A stretch of DNA of 64,000 bases, from assembly GCA_026645575.1 (NCBI GenBank), contig JAPKMW010000003.1:205690-269689 (forward strand), given 5' to 3'. The notes under the pieces were generated by a model. That model saw only the letters and a list, made by a program, of their open reading frames with translations, was not told the origin of the DNA and made no database searches. Both the position numbers and the translations under genes were made by a program. The DNA is from Caldilineaceae bacterium (GTDB taxonomy: Bacteria > Chloroflexota > Anaerolineae > Caldilineales > Caldilineaceae). Below, piece after piece: positions 17,609 to 26,967 of the stretch. Position 1 is the stretch's first letter; each line of letters opens with the position of its first letter.

Positions 17609-18412
17609 ATGATCATTGAGTGGAATACCCACCTCTTTAGCCGAGATACAGCGCGCTATCCCTTTCACCCACGAGCAACCTATATCCCCGATCCTAGCGA
17701 TTGGTCAGACGATCCGCTAGCCGACTATCTGGCGCACATGGCGGCGCATGGCATTGACAAAGCCGTTCTCGTCCACCCGGAACCCTATGGCGATGATCAC
17801 CGGCTGGTATTGGACGCCCTGCAACGGGAGCCGCAGCGCTTGCTGGCAACCAGCCTCTTCTATCCCCGTGATGCTGATGCACCACAAAAGCTGACTGATT
17901 TGGTGCGCCAGGAACCGAAGATCATTTCCACGCGCTTTCATGCCCATCGCGGCACGCAGGCTTATCTCGCCAGTTTTGCTGAACCGGAAGTGCGTGCCCT
18001 TTGGGAAACCGCCGGCGCATTGGGGTTGATCATTGAATTGCACATCGGGCCGAACTACGCCAGAGAAGTGGCAGAGGTGATTCGAGCCTACCCAGCCTAT
18101 CCCGTCCTCATTGATCACCTGGCCGAGCCAAATATGGGTAACGCTGTCGAGTTTGCTGATGTGTTGGCGTTGGCGAAATTTGATAACGTCTACATGAAGT
18201 TGTCGGGCATTAACCATTTCTCCACCGACGCACCGCTCTATCGCGACGCCAAACCTTTTACGCGCTGGGTGGCCGATGCCTTTGGGCCGGATCGCCTGGT
18301 GTGGGGCAGTGGGACGCCGCAGATTGTCGATACCCATTTGGATCATTGGTCGGCGACTGCGCGGGAGAAGGTGAAAGGTGGCAATTTGGCGCAATTACTG
18401 CCGTTTGCTTGA
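17609..18412 (+). CDS. Amidohydrolase-2 family lactonase-like protein
   Basis: About 267 residues, a TIM-barrel amidohydrolase of the COG3618 type. An N-terminal WNTHLF segment replaces the usual D.H..H/W; there are HP at strand 2, STRFHAHRG, IDHLAEPN near 175 and the terminal WGSGTPQ (family: W.SD.P). These enzymes hydrolyse sugar lactones or related ring compounds. The changed metal-binding positions leave activity uncertain. The ATG at 17609 has AAGGAAAGG 8 nt upstream. It is divergent from the sugar ABC operon, suggesting it works on the imported compound. Confidence 0.8.
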   Translation: MIIEWNTHLFSRDTARYPFHPRATYIPDPSDWSDDPLADYLAHMAAHGIDKAVLVHPEPYGDDHRLVLDALQREPQRLLATSLFYPRDADAPQKLTDLVRQEPKIISTRFHAHRGTQAYLASFAEPEVRALWETAGALGLIIELHIGPNYAREVAEVIRAYPAYPVLIDHLAEPNMGNAVEFADVLALAKFDNVYMKLSGINHFSTDAPLYRDAKPFTRWVADAFGPDRLVWGSGTPQIVDTHLDHWSATAREKVKGGNLAQLLPFA

Positions 18413-18519
18413 GGAGTGATGACAGGGGTGGCTTATGGTTGATTGTTTCGACACGCCATGAACAAGTGTGCTTTGTAATTCAATAGTATGTCCTAAGGAG
18501 GTTGCTCCTTCAAACGAAG

Positions 18520-18596
18520 GAAGCCCGCCTGTCATTCTGAAAGAACCTCTCGGTCGTAATAGACGAGAGGTTCTTTCAGAATGACAGGCGGGCTTC
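18520..18596. terminator. Perfect 33-bp hairpin between convergent genes (family C)
   Basis: Arms 18520-18552 and 18564-18596 pair perfectly around an 11-nt loop. Lies between the amidohydrolase (+) and helicase (-) 3' ends. Its core TGTCATTCTGAAAG has a counterpart in the inner hairpin of 59115-59304 (TGTCACCCTGAAAG). No T-run. Confidence 0.75.
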
Positions 18597-18665
18597 TAGA
18601 GTTCCCTAGAAACCTCATTATTCGCCATGTCGCGTGATGATCAACGCCGTCGGCTGCGATTTTTG

Positions 18666-20501
18666 CTACCCACGCTCATCTTCGGCAGATACATTGTAGA
18701 CTGCCCACCCTTCCCCATAGTCCCGGTAGGCGGGATGGCGATTGAGCACTACCAAACTCTGGCGTGTGCGGGTCATCGCGACATAAAAGAGATAGGGGCT
18801 TTGCGCCTCCCAAAAACTGTCATCTTCCGGCGTCAGTAGAATGACATGGTTGAGTTCCCAACCTTTGAAACTGTGAATGGTGCTGACTTTCAGGCGGAGA
18901 TCGCCATCGGCAAAGGTGCGTTTGCGGTAGCGTTCCCGTTTGCGCCCCACGCCGCCGTCATCCTCGGCCAAGACATGGTTGACCGCCAGGTTTTGCTTGG
19001 CAAATTGCCGCACCAGCGCCCAGCCATCGCGCTGGTTGGGCGTCAGAATCACAATATCCGCCGGTTTTACGCCATGCTCTTTGATCAACGTATGGACAGT
19101 GGTGGCTGCCAGTGCGTAGGCTTGCGCCGGTGACGTTACATTGTGCCAGAGTAGCGGAAGCGGTTGCGCATCCGGCGCTGTGGTTGCGTTGACCGGTGTG
19201 GTTTCAATGGCTACAGGCACCGCTGTTGGCGGCAGAAATTGTTCGGCAAAGCGATTCGCTTCTTTGGCAATCACCGCCGGCAAGCGGTAGCTCTGCTTCA
19301 ATTCACGCCAACGGCCACGGAATTTGGTATTACTCATCTTTTCCAACCAACTGTCATCGCGCAGATAGACATTCTGGCGGCGGTCGGCGACAAAGAGTAG
19401 CTCATCGTTTGGCGTCAGGAAGTGACAGAGGGTGTCGTAGTAAGTCCGTGGAAAATCCTGTCCTTCGTCGATCAGAATGGCGTCATAGCGCCGTTCTTTG
19501 CTGTTGTGACCAACCTGAATCAGTTCCGTCACCAGTTCGGGGGTCATCTCATCAAGCAGTTGCTGGGGGCGCCGATTGCCGACCAGTGGCCATTCAATGC
19601 TGTTTTCCATCAAGAAGTTTTTGCAGAAGCCGTGAAAGTGATGAAATTCGAGGTTGCGCCAGGGGAAGTTGACGGCGGTTTGATTGACAAGGCGCCGAAT
19701 ATATTGCCACAAGGTGACATTAAAGGTGACAACCAGCACCCGTTTGCCGGCGGCGGCCAGGTTAGCGGCCCGTTGGGCAATGACCAGCGTTTTGCCGCTG
19801 CCGGCGACGCCATGCAGCCGTTGATGTTGTCCCGCCGCCGGCAAGACATGGCGACGCTGCTCTTCGGTTAACACCAGGGCTGAGTCGGCTACGGCCAAGT
19901 GGTTGGGCGGCGCCAGCCAAAAGCGCAGCGCTGCCAACCAGTCAGTTGGCAATGGCGCGTGATTCGAGCGAATGGGCATGGGGAGACAAAGCGAAAGATC
20001 GCCACTTTCCAGGGCATCGCGGCCAAAGACAACGCCCCGCCCTGGCGCCAGCGGGCAAAAGGAGCGGGCCGCATTGGTATTGACTAGTGGAAAGTAGACT
20101 GCCACCCGAAATGCCGATAGGGTGCGACGATCGCGTTTGACGCTTTCGCCAATGAAGGGGGCATAGAGATTGAGCAAATTTTCAATATAATGTTCGGCCC
20201 GGCGCACAGGGTTTAAAACCGCACGCGTCTTTTGCTCACTCCGCTGCGTATAGCGTTGATAGCGACCTAACTGTTCACGGCGATAGTGGCGTAAATCCCA
20301 CGAATGGACATCAAAGAGGGTCAGGCCGACATTGGGGTGAAGGACGGCCAGCGTCGGATAGTCGCCATTTAGAAAAGGTTGTTCGTAGATCTCCCACGGC
20401 GCTGGCAACTTTTCGCGTAGAAAAGTTGCTAGATACTGAACCTCATCAGTGGGGGGCGGTGACACTTGAAGGAGGGCAGGCTCAGAAAGTACACGGTTCA
20501 C
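18666..20501 (-). CDS. UvrD/Rep-like superfamily 1 DNA helicase with NERD-like N terminus
   Basis: 611 residues from a GTG start with AGGAG upstream. The first ~200 residues resemble a NERD nuclease-related region (LFDVHSWDL). The SF1A helicase follows: Walker A GVAGSGKTLVIAQRA (about 230), Walker B ILIDEGQDF (about 338), motif III ADRRQNVY, motif IV QSYRLP, motif V STIHSFKGWELNHVI (about 555) and motif VI FYVAMTRTRQ. Shorter than UvrD and without a 2B-sized insertion. Probably an accessory repair or defence helicase; stands alone. Confidence 0.9.
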   Translation of the reverse strand: MNRVLSEPALLQVSPPPTDEVQYLATFLREKLPAPWEIYEQPFLNGDYPTLAVLHPNVGLTLFDVHSWDLRHYRREQLGRYQRYTQRSEQKTRAVLNPVRRAEHYIENLLNLYAPFIGESVKRDRRTLSAFRVAVYFPLVNTNAARSFCPLAPGRGVVFGRDALESGDLSLCLPMPIRSNHAPLPTDWLAALRFWLAPPNHLAVADSALVLTEEQRRHVLPAAGQHQRLHGVAGSGKTLVIAQRAANLAAAGKRVLVVTFNVTLWQYIRRLVNQTAVNFPWRNLEFHHFHGFCKNFLMENSIEWPLVGNRRPQQLLDEMTPELVTELIQVGHNSKERRYDAILIDEGQDFPRTYYDTLCHFLTPNDELLFVADRRQNVYLRDDSWLEKMSNTKFRGRWRELKQSYRLPAVIAKEANRFAEQFLPPTAVPVAIETTPVNATTAPDAQPLPLLWHNVTSPAQAYALAATTVHTLIKEHGVKPADIVILTPNQRDGWALVRQFAKQNLAVNHVLAEDDGGVGRKRERYRKRTFADGDLRLKVSTIHSFKGWELNHVILLTPEDDSFWEAQSPYLFYVAMTRTRQSLVVLNRHPAYRDYGEGWAVYNVSAEDERG

Positions 20502-20919
20502 GATGATTGGCTCCTATTACGACAAGGCGATCGCAAAGGCGATCAAGACAAGATGGCTAACGAAATGACTACGGTTGAACAACGTAAAGGATACGTTATG
20601 AAAAAGCATGGTCGATGTGCAGCTATTATTGCATGGGGTATGTCAGGTGTCAATGCGATGAACAGTTTAACTCTCTCGCTCCTTTGACGTAATTTGTTCA
20701 CTTGAATATGATTAGATCATATTAGCCTGCGGAATTTGTTGCAATTCCCCTGGCGCTGGACTGAGCTATTGGTGGTAGACGCGTCAAGCCATCGGTGGAG
20801 CGCAGTTTTACGGCCAATCTGCAATTTTACTTTTGCGTAAAAGGGATTGATCAATCAGTTGTGGTATACTGCTCAGGTTTTGGTTTCAGAATGATTGTCA
20901 ATAGTAAGTTGAGGAAACT
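20502..20919. other. Intergenic gap, 418 nt
   Basis: Between the divergent helicase and anchored-protein genes. Apart from the extended -10 near 20862, I see no gene, long repeat or RNA structure. Short open frames here lack a Shine-Dalgarno and recognisable sequence. Confidence 0.4.
20862..20870 (+). promoter_or_regulatory. Possible extended -10 element
   Basis: TGGTATACT, an extended -10, about 50 nt before the ATG at 20920. No good -35 at the right distance, so it is tentative. Confidence 0.3.
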
Positions 20920-21849
20920 ATGTTCAGCCTGAATAGTCGTGAAGGGTCATCACTCCTCTTCCCACGCAAATTTTCGTTTGTTTGGACTGATGTAACATCT
21001 TTATCCAAAGCATGGGTGCTCTTTTTTGTCGCCACCATGCTAGTTCTGTCCTTGCAGACGGCTGGGGTCTTTCAGCGTCCGTTTGAAACCAAAGTCGCTT
21101 TTCTTTATGTCTACTACTATAGTTCTTCGACTGAGGATCTGGAAAGCGCACTTTGGTGGGCGCCTTGGCCGAACAATCTGGTGGGGCGCCTAGGTTGGTA
21201 TCGGCAAGGCTTGCACGAAGTCACCCACTATCGCACGCACATCCAATCGTTGGCAACCCAAGAAGCGCCGGCGATTCTAATTGCCGCCGCCATTGCGAAT
21301 CAGGGGAACAGCCCGCAACGTCCCTTTGGTTGGGATGGCTTTGAACGTCTGCAAGCGTGGTTTGGTGCGCGCTTTGATTGGCAATTGAAACAATGGACAT
21401 GGGCCAGGCGCCAGTGGGATGATTTTTTTGAAGCGCCCAGCGTCGGCATCGGTCAGATCCAACCGGAGGAGGCGCGGCGTCTGGTCGCCTATGCCGGCGA
21501 CCGGCTCAATCTCTTTAGCGATCAAGTCAGCATTGGACTGATGCAAGCCAAACTGCAAAACGCCCACCAGATGTTTGCCCAGTTAGATCTGAATCAAACC
21601 GAACTCTTTGCCTTACTGGCTTTGAGCAATAATGACAGCAGCGACGGCGCCGGCACATTGGCGCTTTTTCAGCGCTTCAACGCCGATTTGAGCGAATTGC
21701 TCAGTTACGACCAGACCAGCCGCATCCAGTTGGCGCGCATGATGACCTACCTGGATTATTTACACCGTGAGGAATGCTGGGAATTGCCCAATGGCGTCAA
21801 CACCGATTACCTGTGGTGGCTCATTCACAACGCACGCCCAATGCCGTAA
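20920..21849 (+). CDS. Membrane-anchored protein, possibly lysozyme-like
   Basis: 309 residues, not recognised as a named family. One membrane anchor (KAWVLFFVATMLVLSLQTAG, residues ~30-50) with the rest probably outside. The stretch PAILIAAAIANQG followed by SVGIGQIQPEEARRL (about 115-190) resembles lytic transglycosylase/lysozyme folds (iGigQi.p.tA). The catalytic Glu expected shortly after the first helix is not obvious, so enzymatic activity is doubtful. Confidence 0.6.
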   Translation: MFSLNSREGSSLLFPRKFSFVWTDVTSLSKAWVLFFVATMLVLSLQTAGVFQRPFETKVAFLYVYYYSSSTEDLESALWWAPWPNNLVGRLGWYRQGLHEVTHYRTHIQSLATQEAPAILIAAAIANQGNSPQRPFGWDGFERLQAWFGARFDWQLKQWTWARRQWDDFFEAPSVGIGQIQPEEARRLVAYAGDRLNLFSDQVSIGLMQAKLQNAHQMFAQLDLNQTELFALLALSNNDSSDGAGTLALFQRFNADLSELLSYDQTSRIQLARMMTYLDYLHREECWELPNGVNTDYLWWLIHNARPMP

Positions 21850-21963
21850 TCATTCGAGCCGCCCACAGCGTTGTTGTTATAGGACCGGCGCCACGCAATG
21901 CGCCGATCTTGTTCTGACCTTTGTATTACAAAATGCCGGCGTGAGTTACCTGACCTGGATATT

Positions 21964-21993
21964 TTGACAAATTGCCCACCTGTCGTGTATGGT
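21964..21993 (+). promoter_or_regulatory. Predicted promoter upstream of the TetM-like gene
   Basis: TTGACA, 18-nt spacer, TATGGT. This would give a leader of roughly 210 nt before the GTPase start, with a short ORF (22128-22250) inside it. Confidence 0.45.
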
Positions 21994-22127
21994 ATCCATC
22001 ATTCAATGGCAGTCGACCGCAACGCAGCCAAAGTGAAATGAAGCCACACTGGGCTATGCGACGAAACGACGGCGGACGACTGAATGGCGCAACAACCGGA
22101 TTTTTACGATAGAGAAAGGAGGATTCT

Positions 22128-22250
22128 ATGTGTCAACTCAGAAATAGCCAGCAATCCAATCGACAATCAAAACAGGTAAATAACCAAATGCGTAACCAGG
22201 GAATCCACCTTTATGAATATCGTCAACATCGGGATTGTCGCACATGTTGA
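22128..22250 (+). CDS. Putative 40-residue leader ORF overlapping the TetM-like start
   Basis: ATG at 22128 is preceded by AAAGGAGG at 5-nt spacing, the best ribosome-binding site in the region. The frame encodes MCQLRNSQQSNRQSK.. rich in Gln/Asn/Arg and stops at 22250, after passing the start of the GTPase gene (22213) in another frame. The GTPase itself has only a weak AGGGA. Several tet ribosomal-protection genes use leader peptides for control. Whether this ORF is translated is not known. Confidence 0.45.
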   Translation: MCQLRNSQQSNRQSKQVNNQMRNQGIHLYEYRQHRDCRTC

Positions 22251-24186
22251 TGCCGGCAAGACCACACTGACCGAACGCATCCTCTTTGAAACCAAGGTCA
22301 TCAGCAAGATTGGCCGTGTTGATCACGGCAATACCCAGACCGATTCGCTGGCACTGGAAAAACGCCGCGGCATCACCATCAAAGCCTCGGTCGTCTCCTT
22401 CTTTGTCCAAGACTTAAAAGTCAACCTAATTGACACGCCCGGCCATGCCGACTTTATCGCCGAAGTGGAACGTTCCTTTAGCGTTCTCGACGGCGCCATT
22501 CTCGTCATCTCTGCCGTGGAAGGGATTCAGGCGCAGACCAAATTCCTCATGGCGATCCTCAAGCAACTTCGCATTCCCACGATCATCTTTATCAACAAGA
22601 TCGACCGGGCGGGCGCGCAGTCGGAAACGCTCATCAAGCAGATCAAGGCCAAACTGACTCCGGCGGTTATTGCCCTGAACCGCCCCGAACAGCTTGGCGA
22701 CAAGGACGCGTTCATTGTCGCCAACCGTTTCAGCGCCGCCCAAGATCAGCCATTTTGGGAAGCTTGTATCGATCTGCTCACCCAGCACGATGACCATTTG
22801 TTGGAAGCCTACCTCGACCAGGGCCATGTGACCGAAACCCAACTCCGCCACGCCTTGACCAGCCAGATCAAGGCCGCTAGGCTCTACCCGATCTTCTTTG
22901 GTGCGGCCATGACGGGCGTCGGCGTGCCGGAATTGCTGGCGGCGGTCGGCGGGTTCTTCCCGTGCCACAACGATACCGGCGATACACCCTTGTCCGCCGT
23001 CGTCTTTAAGATCGAACGGGAAGCTTCCGGCGAAAAGATTGCCTATGTCCGCCTCTTTTCAGGCCGGATCCAGGTTCGCGCCGAGGTGACGGTAGGCCGG
23101 AAAAGCTACGGGAATGCGATCAGCACGCAAAGCCACAAAGTGAAAAAGCTCCACGGTTTTCGCATGGGGAAAAGTGTCCAGTGCGCCGAAGTGGCGGCCG
23201 GCGAGTTTTGTAAAATCTGGGGCCTACCAGATGTGAAAATCGGTGATGTCATCGGCGCCTGGTCGGAGCAGATCAAGGATCTCCATTTTGTGGCGCCCCA
23301 GATGGAGGCGCGCATCGAGGCACAACCGCCGGAAAAGAATCATGACTTGTACCACGCCTTGACGGAACTGGCCGAAGAAGATCCGCTGATCAACGTCAGT
23401 CGCGACGCGTTCCACCATGAAATCTATCTGCGAATCTTTGGCGAAGTGCAAAAAGAGGTGCTAACCGAGATGCTGCAAGAGCAGTATGGGTTGACGGTCC
23501 ACTTCGCCGAGACACGGGTTGTCTGTATCGAAAAACCCATTGGCACAGGGCAGGCTTTTGAGATGATGGACGACGGCGAGAATCCCTTTGTGGCGACCGT
23601 CGGCTTCCGGGTGGAACCAGGCCCGCCGGGTAGCGGCATCACCTATAGCTATGAGGTGCAACTTGGCTCCTTGCCGCACCCGCTTCACCGCGCCATTGAA
23701 GAGACGGTTCGTGAAACCTTAAAACAGGGACTCTACGGCTGGGAAGTCCACGATCTGGCGGTGATCCTAACCCATTCCGGTTATAGCAGCGTCGCCACCA
23801 CCGCCAGTGATTTTCGCTTGCTCGTGCCGCTGGTGTTGATGGCGGCACTGGTCGAGGCGGGAACGGCGGTCTATGAGCCACTGAATGAGTTTGACCTGAG
23901 CGGCCCGCTTCATGCCGTCAGCCAGGCCATGTTCAAGTTGACCATCGCCAAGGCGACCTTTGACCGCCCCATCCTCGCCAGTGACAGCTTTCAGTTAACT
24001 GGAACGTTGCCGGCCGCAACAACCGAAGCGTTTAAACGCGAGGTGTATGCCTTTGCCGGCGGCGAGGGTCTCTTTATCACCCGTGCCGCCGGCTATCGCC
24101 AAATCGAGCCGCCCTTCCCCACCCGCAAACGGGCAGATTGTAATCCCTTGAATCGCAAAGAGTATCTCTTTAATGTTGGCCGGTAA
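22213..24186 (+). CDS. TetM/TetO-like ribosomal protection GTPase (EF-G family)
   Basis: 657 residues, full length for the Tet(M)/Tet(O)/OtrA group. G1 AHVDAGKTT (10-18), switch I RRGITI, G3 DTPGHADF, G4 NKID; then EF-G-like domains II-V with GLYGWEVHDLAVILTHSGYS in domain IV and the terminal NRKEYLFNVGR. By family knowledge such proteins dislodge tetracycline from the ribosome; distant members occur in environmental bacteria without proven resistance. The G1 to G4 motifs are intact. Expression may depend on the upstream leader ORF. Confidence 0.88.
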   Translation: MNIVNIGIVAHVDAGKTTLTERILFETKVISKIGRVDHGNTQTDSLALEKRRGITIKASVVSFFVQDLKVNLIDTPGHADFIAEVERSFSVLDGAILVISAVEGIQAQTKFLMAILKQLRIPTIIFINKIDRAGAQSETLIKQIKAKLTPAVIALNRPEQLGDKDAFIVANRFSAAQDQPFWEACIDLLTQHDDHLLEAYLDQGHVTETQLRHALTSQIKAARLYPIFFGAAMTGVGVPELLAAVGGFFPCHNDTGDTPLSAVVFKIEREASGEKIAYVRLFSGRIQVRAEVTVGRKSYGNAISTQSHKVKKLHGFRMGKSVQCAEVAAGEFCKIWGLPDVKIGDVIGAWSEQIKDLHFVAPQMEARIEAQPPEKNHDLYHALTELAEEDPLINVSRDAFHHEIYLRIFGEVQKEVLTEMLQEQYGLTVHFAETRVVCIEKPIGTGQAFEMMDDGENPFVATVGFRVEPGPPGSGITYSYEVQLGSLPHPLHRAIEETVRETLKQGLYGWEVHDLAVILTHSGYSSVATTASDFRLLVPLVLMAALVEAGTAVYEPLNEFDLSGPLHAVSQAMFKLTIAKATFDRPILASDSFQLTGTLPAATTEAFKREVYAFAGGEGLFITRAAGYRQIEPPFPTRKRADCNPLNRKEYLFNVGR

Positions 24187-24218
24187 TGTTTTGTGAAATC
24201 AAACGGCCTACCATATCA

Positions 24219-24265
24219 ATGGCCGTGGGTAGTGGGTTGTCCGCAAACCTGCTACCCACGGCCAT
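24219..24265 (+). terminator. 14-bp hairpin terminator after the TetM-like gene
   Basis: Arms 24219-24232 and 24252-24265 pair perfectly; the right arm is followed by CATTGTTTGTT. Lies 33 nt after the GTPase stop codon. Confidence 0.6.
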
Positions 24266-24423
24266 CATTGTTTGTTCCGGTTGTGTTGAAGTGCGCACCA
24301 CGGCTGTTGTTTGGTAAATTTTTGTCAAAAATTTGCTACCATACTCTTGAGGGTTGATGTATAGTAGCGTTGGACGTCGCATCATCAGCCAGACAATCAA
24401 CATTGATATGGGAGGCAGAATTT

Positions 24424-26790
24424 ATGAATCTTCGTTTCCGCCAGTTGCGCACCACGCTCCTTTGCGGTTTGGTTTGCTTGCTCTGTTCCGGCCTGAACCG
24501 CGACCTTGTGGTCCAAGCCGCCCCACCCCGTCAGTCGCTCATCCTCCCCAACCCGATCCTCTTTGTCACCCAAGTGCCGATTGTGACTGATTTCACGACG
24601 ATTGGCTCGACCTTTGGCAACCACCTGGGGAGCATGGCGAGCGTCGGGCGTGGCGGCGATCTGTGGATTCGTTATCCCGATGGCACGTTGAAGAATCTCA
24701 CCGCGGTGGCGGGTTATGGGATTGCGACGGGGCTACAGGCCGGGACGGATGCGATTGCTGTGCGCGACCCGGCGGTCCACTGGAGCGGAGCCAAAGCCAT
24801 CTTTAGCATGGTGATGGGCGCGCCAACGGAACAATTTGACACTACGGGGCAGGACGCCCGCTGGCAGCTCTATGAGATCACTGGGTTGGGTCAAAACGAG
24901 ACGCCAGTCATCACCAAAGTGCCTAACCAACCGGCAGCGTTTAACAATATCAGCCCGATCTATGGCAGCGACAACCGGATCATCTTTACTACAGATCGGC
25001 CACGCAACGGGGCGGCGCATCTCTACCCGCAATTGGATGAATACGAGTTATCGCCAACGGTTACGGGGCTGTGGAGCCTTGACCCGGCGACCGGCGATCT
25101 GCGCTTGCTCAACCATGCCCCGTCGGGTAATTTTACCCCGATTGTCGATTCCTATGGACGCCTCATCTTTACCCAGTGGGATCACTTACAGCGCGACCAA
25201 CAGGCTGACGCCGACGATGATGACAGCAAGGGGGATAATCAATGTAATGACGCCGGCACACGCTTTGGCACCTTTAACTACAGCGATGAAAGCGCAAGCG
25301 CAATCTACACCTTGGGCGTGCGCAGCGAAGTTTTTCCTGAGCCGCGCAAATGTCGCCAAGACCTGTTGGCCGGCACGAACATTCAGGGGCACGACTTGAA
25401 TCACTTCTTTCCCTGGATGATCCAGCAGGATGGCAGCGAGGGCGAGATTCTCAACCACCTGGGTCGCCATGAATTGCATAGCTACATCGAGCGCGTCTTT
25501 AGCAATGACGACAATCTGGAAGACTATTACGGCCAATTCAGCCGCTTTAATCCCAACCCCATCCTGAACATGTTCCAGATCAAAGAAGATGGCGTTATCC
25601 AGGGCCGTTACTATGGCGTCGATGCGCCGGAGTTTGGCACCCACGCCGCCGGCGGCATTGTCCGTCTCGATGCCCAGCCGACCGTAAATGCCGACAACAT
25701 CCGGATCACCTATGTCACCCGGCGCGCCGCCAGTGACGATCCCAACCATCCTGGCCTCTTCCGGGAAGCGCTGCCGTTGAGCAACGGCGCCTTGTTGGCC
25801 GTCCACACGGCCGATGCTGGTGAGGAAGCGGGCAACAACACAACCAATTCCAGTTATGAGTTTCGTATCAAGCTGTTGACCCAAGGCGGGGACGGCTTTT
25901 CGACCGCCGGCACACCGGTAACCACCGGCATCGCCAAGCGCCTCAGCTACTGGTCGCCGGATGAGTTAGTCAGCTACAACGGTATTTTGTGGGAACTCAA
26001 CCCGGTTGAAGTGCGCGCCCGTCCGGCGCCGCCGTTGACCAAAGCGCCGGCCCTCGGCGCGCCCGAACAGCAGATGGTGACACAGGCCGGCGTCGATCTG
26101 GCGGCGCTCCAAGCCTATCTGGTACAGAATGACCTGGCCCTGGCGGTAGTGCGCAATGTCACTGAGCGTGATGATTTTGACTTTCAACAACCCTTTAATC
26201 TGCGGGTGCCGGGTGGTGCGGAAATGCTCAACCCCGACAGGCCCGGTACGGTCTACAGCGTCACCACCCTGCAATTCTTCCAGGGCGATCAGTTGCGGGG
26301 CATGACCGGCTGTTGTGACACTCAACCCGTGGCCGGACGGCGGGTCATCGCCCAATTTTTGCATGATCCGGCGGCTGTCCGGGCTAATGCCACCCTGCCG
26401 GCCAATGGGGCAACCGGTCAGATGCGAGTGGCCGCTGATGGTTCCGTGGCCGCGTTTGTTCCCGCCCGGCGCGCCCTTACCTGGCAGTTGACCAATCCTG
26501 ACGGGGTCGGGATTGTCCGCGAACGCTACTGGATCACCTTCCAACCTGGTGAGATTCGCACCTGCCCGGCCTGTCATGGGCCAAGCGACCGCGACCAGGC
26601 GGGGAATCTGCCGGTGACCAATGCGCCGGCAGCATTACTGACCTTGTTACAGCAGTGGAAGAGCCAACAGAATGAGCAGCCGACCGCCACGCCAACACCC
26701 GTAAACATACCGGGGGCAACACCGACCGCCACACCAACGAAAAACCCTGCGCTGAAGCAAAATTTGTTTTTGCCGACAACCCTACGGTAG
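24424..26790 (+). CDS. Secreted propeller-like protein with one c-type haem site (HzsA-related?)
   Basis: 788 residues from the ATG at 24424 (GGGAGG upstream). Signal peptide about 1-34 (TTLLCGLVCLLCSG). Repeated blade-like pieces (IYGSDNRIIFTTDRPRNG, SYGRLIFTQWDH) suggest a beta-propeller, with an Asp-rich loop (DADDDDSKGD). A single CPACH haem-binding motif lies at about 714-718. A TPTPT-type linker and the tail QNLFLPTTLR follow. Overall resemblance is to HzsA-like/hydrazine-synthase-alpha-related secreted proteins, but one haem and isolated context do not support hydrazine synthesis. Probable extracellular redox protein or binding protein. Confidence 0.7.
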   Translation: MNLRFRQLRTTLLCGLVCLLCSGLNRDLVVQAAPPRQSLILPNPILFVTQVPIVTDFTTIGSTFGNHLGSMASVGRGGDLWIRYPDGTLKNLTAVAGYGIATGLQAGTDAIAVRDPAVHWSGAKAIFSMVMGAPTEQFDTTGQDARWQLYEITGLGQNETPVITKVPNQPAAFNNISPIYGSDNRIIFTTDRPRNGAAHLYPQLDEYELSPTVTGLWSLDPATGDLRLLNHAPSGNFTPIVDSYGRLIFTQWDHLQRDQQADADDDDSKGDNQCNDAGTRFGTFNYSDESASAIYTLGVRSEVFPEPRKCRQDLLAGTNIQGHDLNHFFPWMIQQDGSEGEILNHLGRHELHSYIERVFSNDDNLEDYYGQFSRFNPNPILNMFQIKEDGVIQGRYYGVDAPEFGTHAAGGIVRLDAQPTVNADNIRITYVTRRAASDDPNHPGLFREALPLSNGALLAVHTADAGEEAGNNTTNSSYEFRIKLLTQGGDGFSTAGTPVTTGIAKRLSYWSPDELVSYNGILWELNPVEVRARPAPPLTKAPALGAPEQQMVTQAGVDLAALQAYLVQNDLALAVVRNVTERDDFDFQQPFNLRVPGGAEMLNPDRPGTVYSVTTLQFFQGDQLRGMTGCCDTQPVAGRRVIAQFLHDPAAVRANATLPANGATGQMRVAADGSVAAFVPARRALTWQLTNPDGVGIVRERYWITFQPGEIRTCPACHGPSDRDQAGNLPVTNAPAALLTLLQQWKSQQNEQPTATPTPVNIPGATPTATPTKNPALKQNLFLPTTLR

Positions 26791-26967
26791 TCAGACGCCC
26801 GTCCAAAATAGGTCATTCATCCCGCCGCACTTGGGACGCCGCCCCATGACGGCGGGACGTTCCCCACGCGATTGGTTGGCATCCCCCGCCGATCAATACG
26901 CTGACACGAGCAACGGATAACTTTCAGGATGCATAGCACCAAGGTGTATAATGGTGTTGTTCATAAA

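Noticed and set aside
20466..20687. Plus-strand frame around 20466 in the helicase upstream region
   Set aside because: Partly antisense to the helicase start, no ribosome-binding site, no recognisable sequence.
24424..26790. Hydrazine synthase
   Set aside because: Only one CxxCH, no partner subunits, no anammox-type context.
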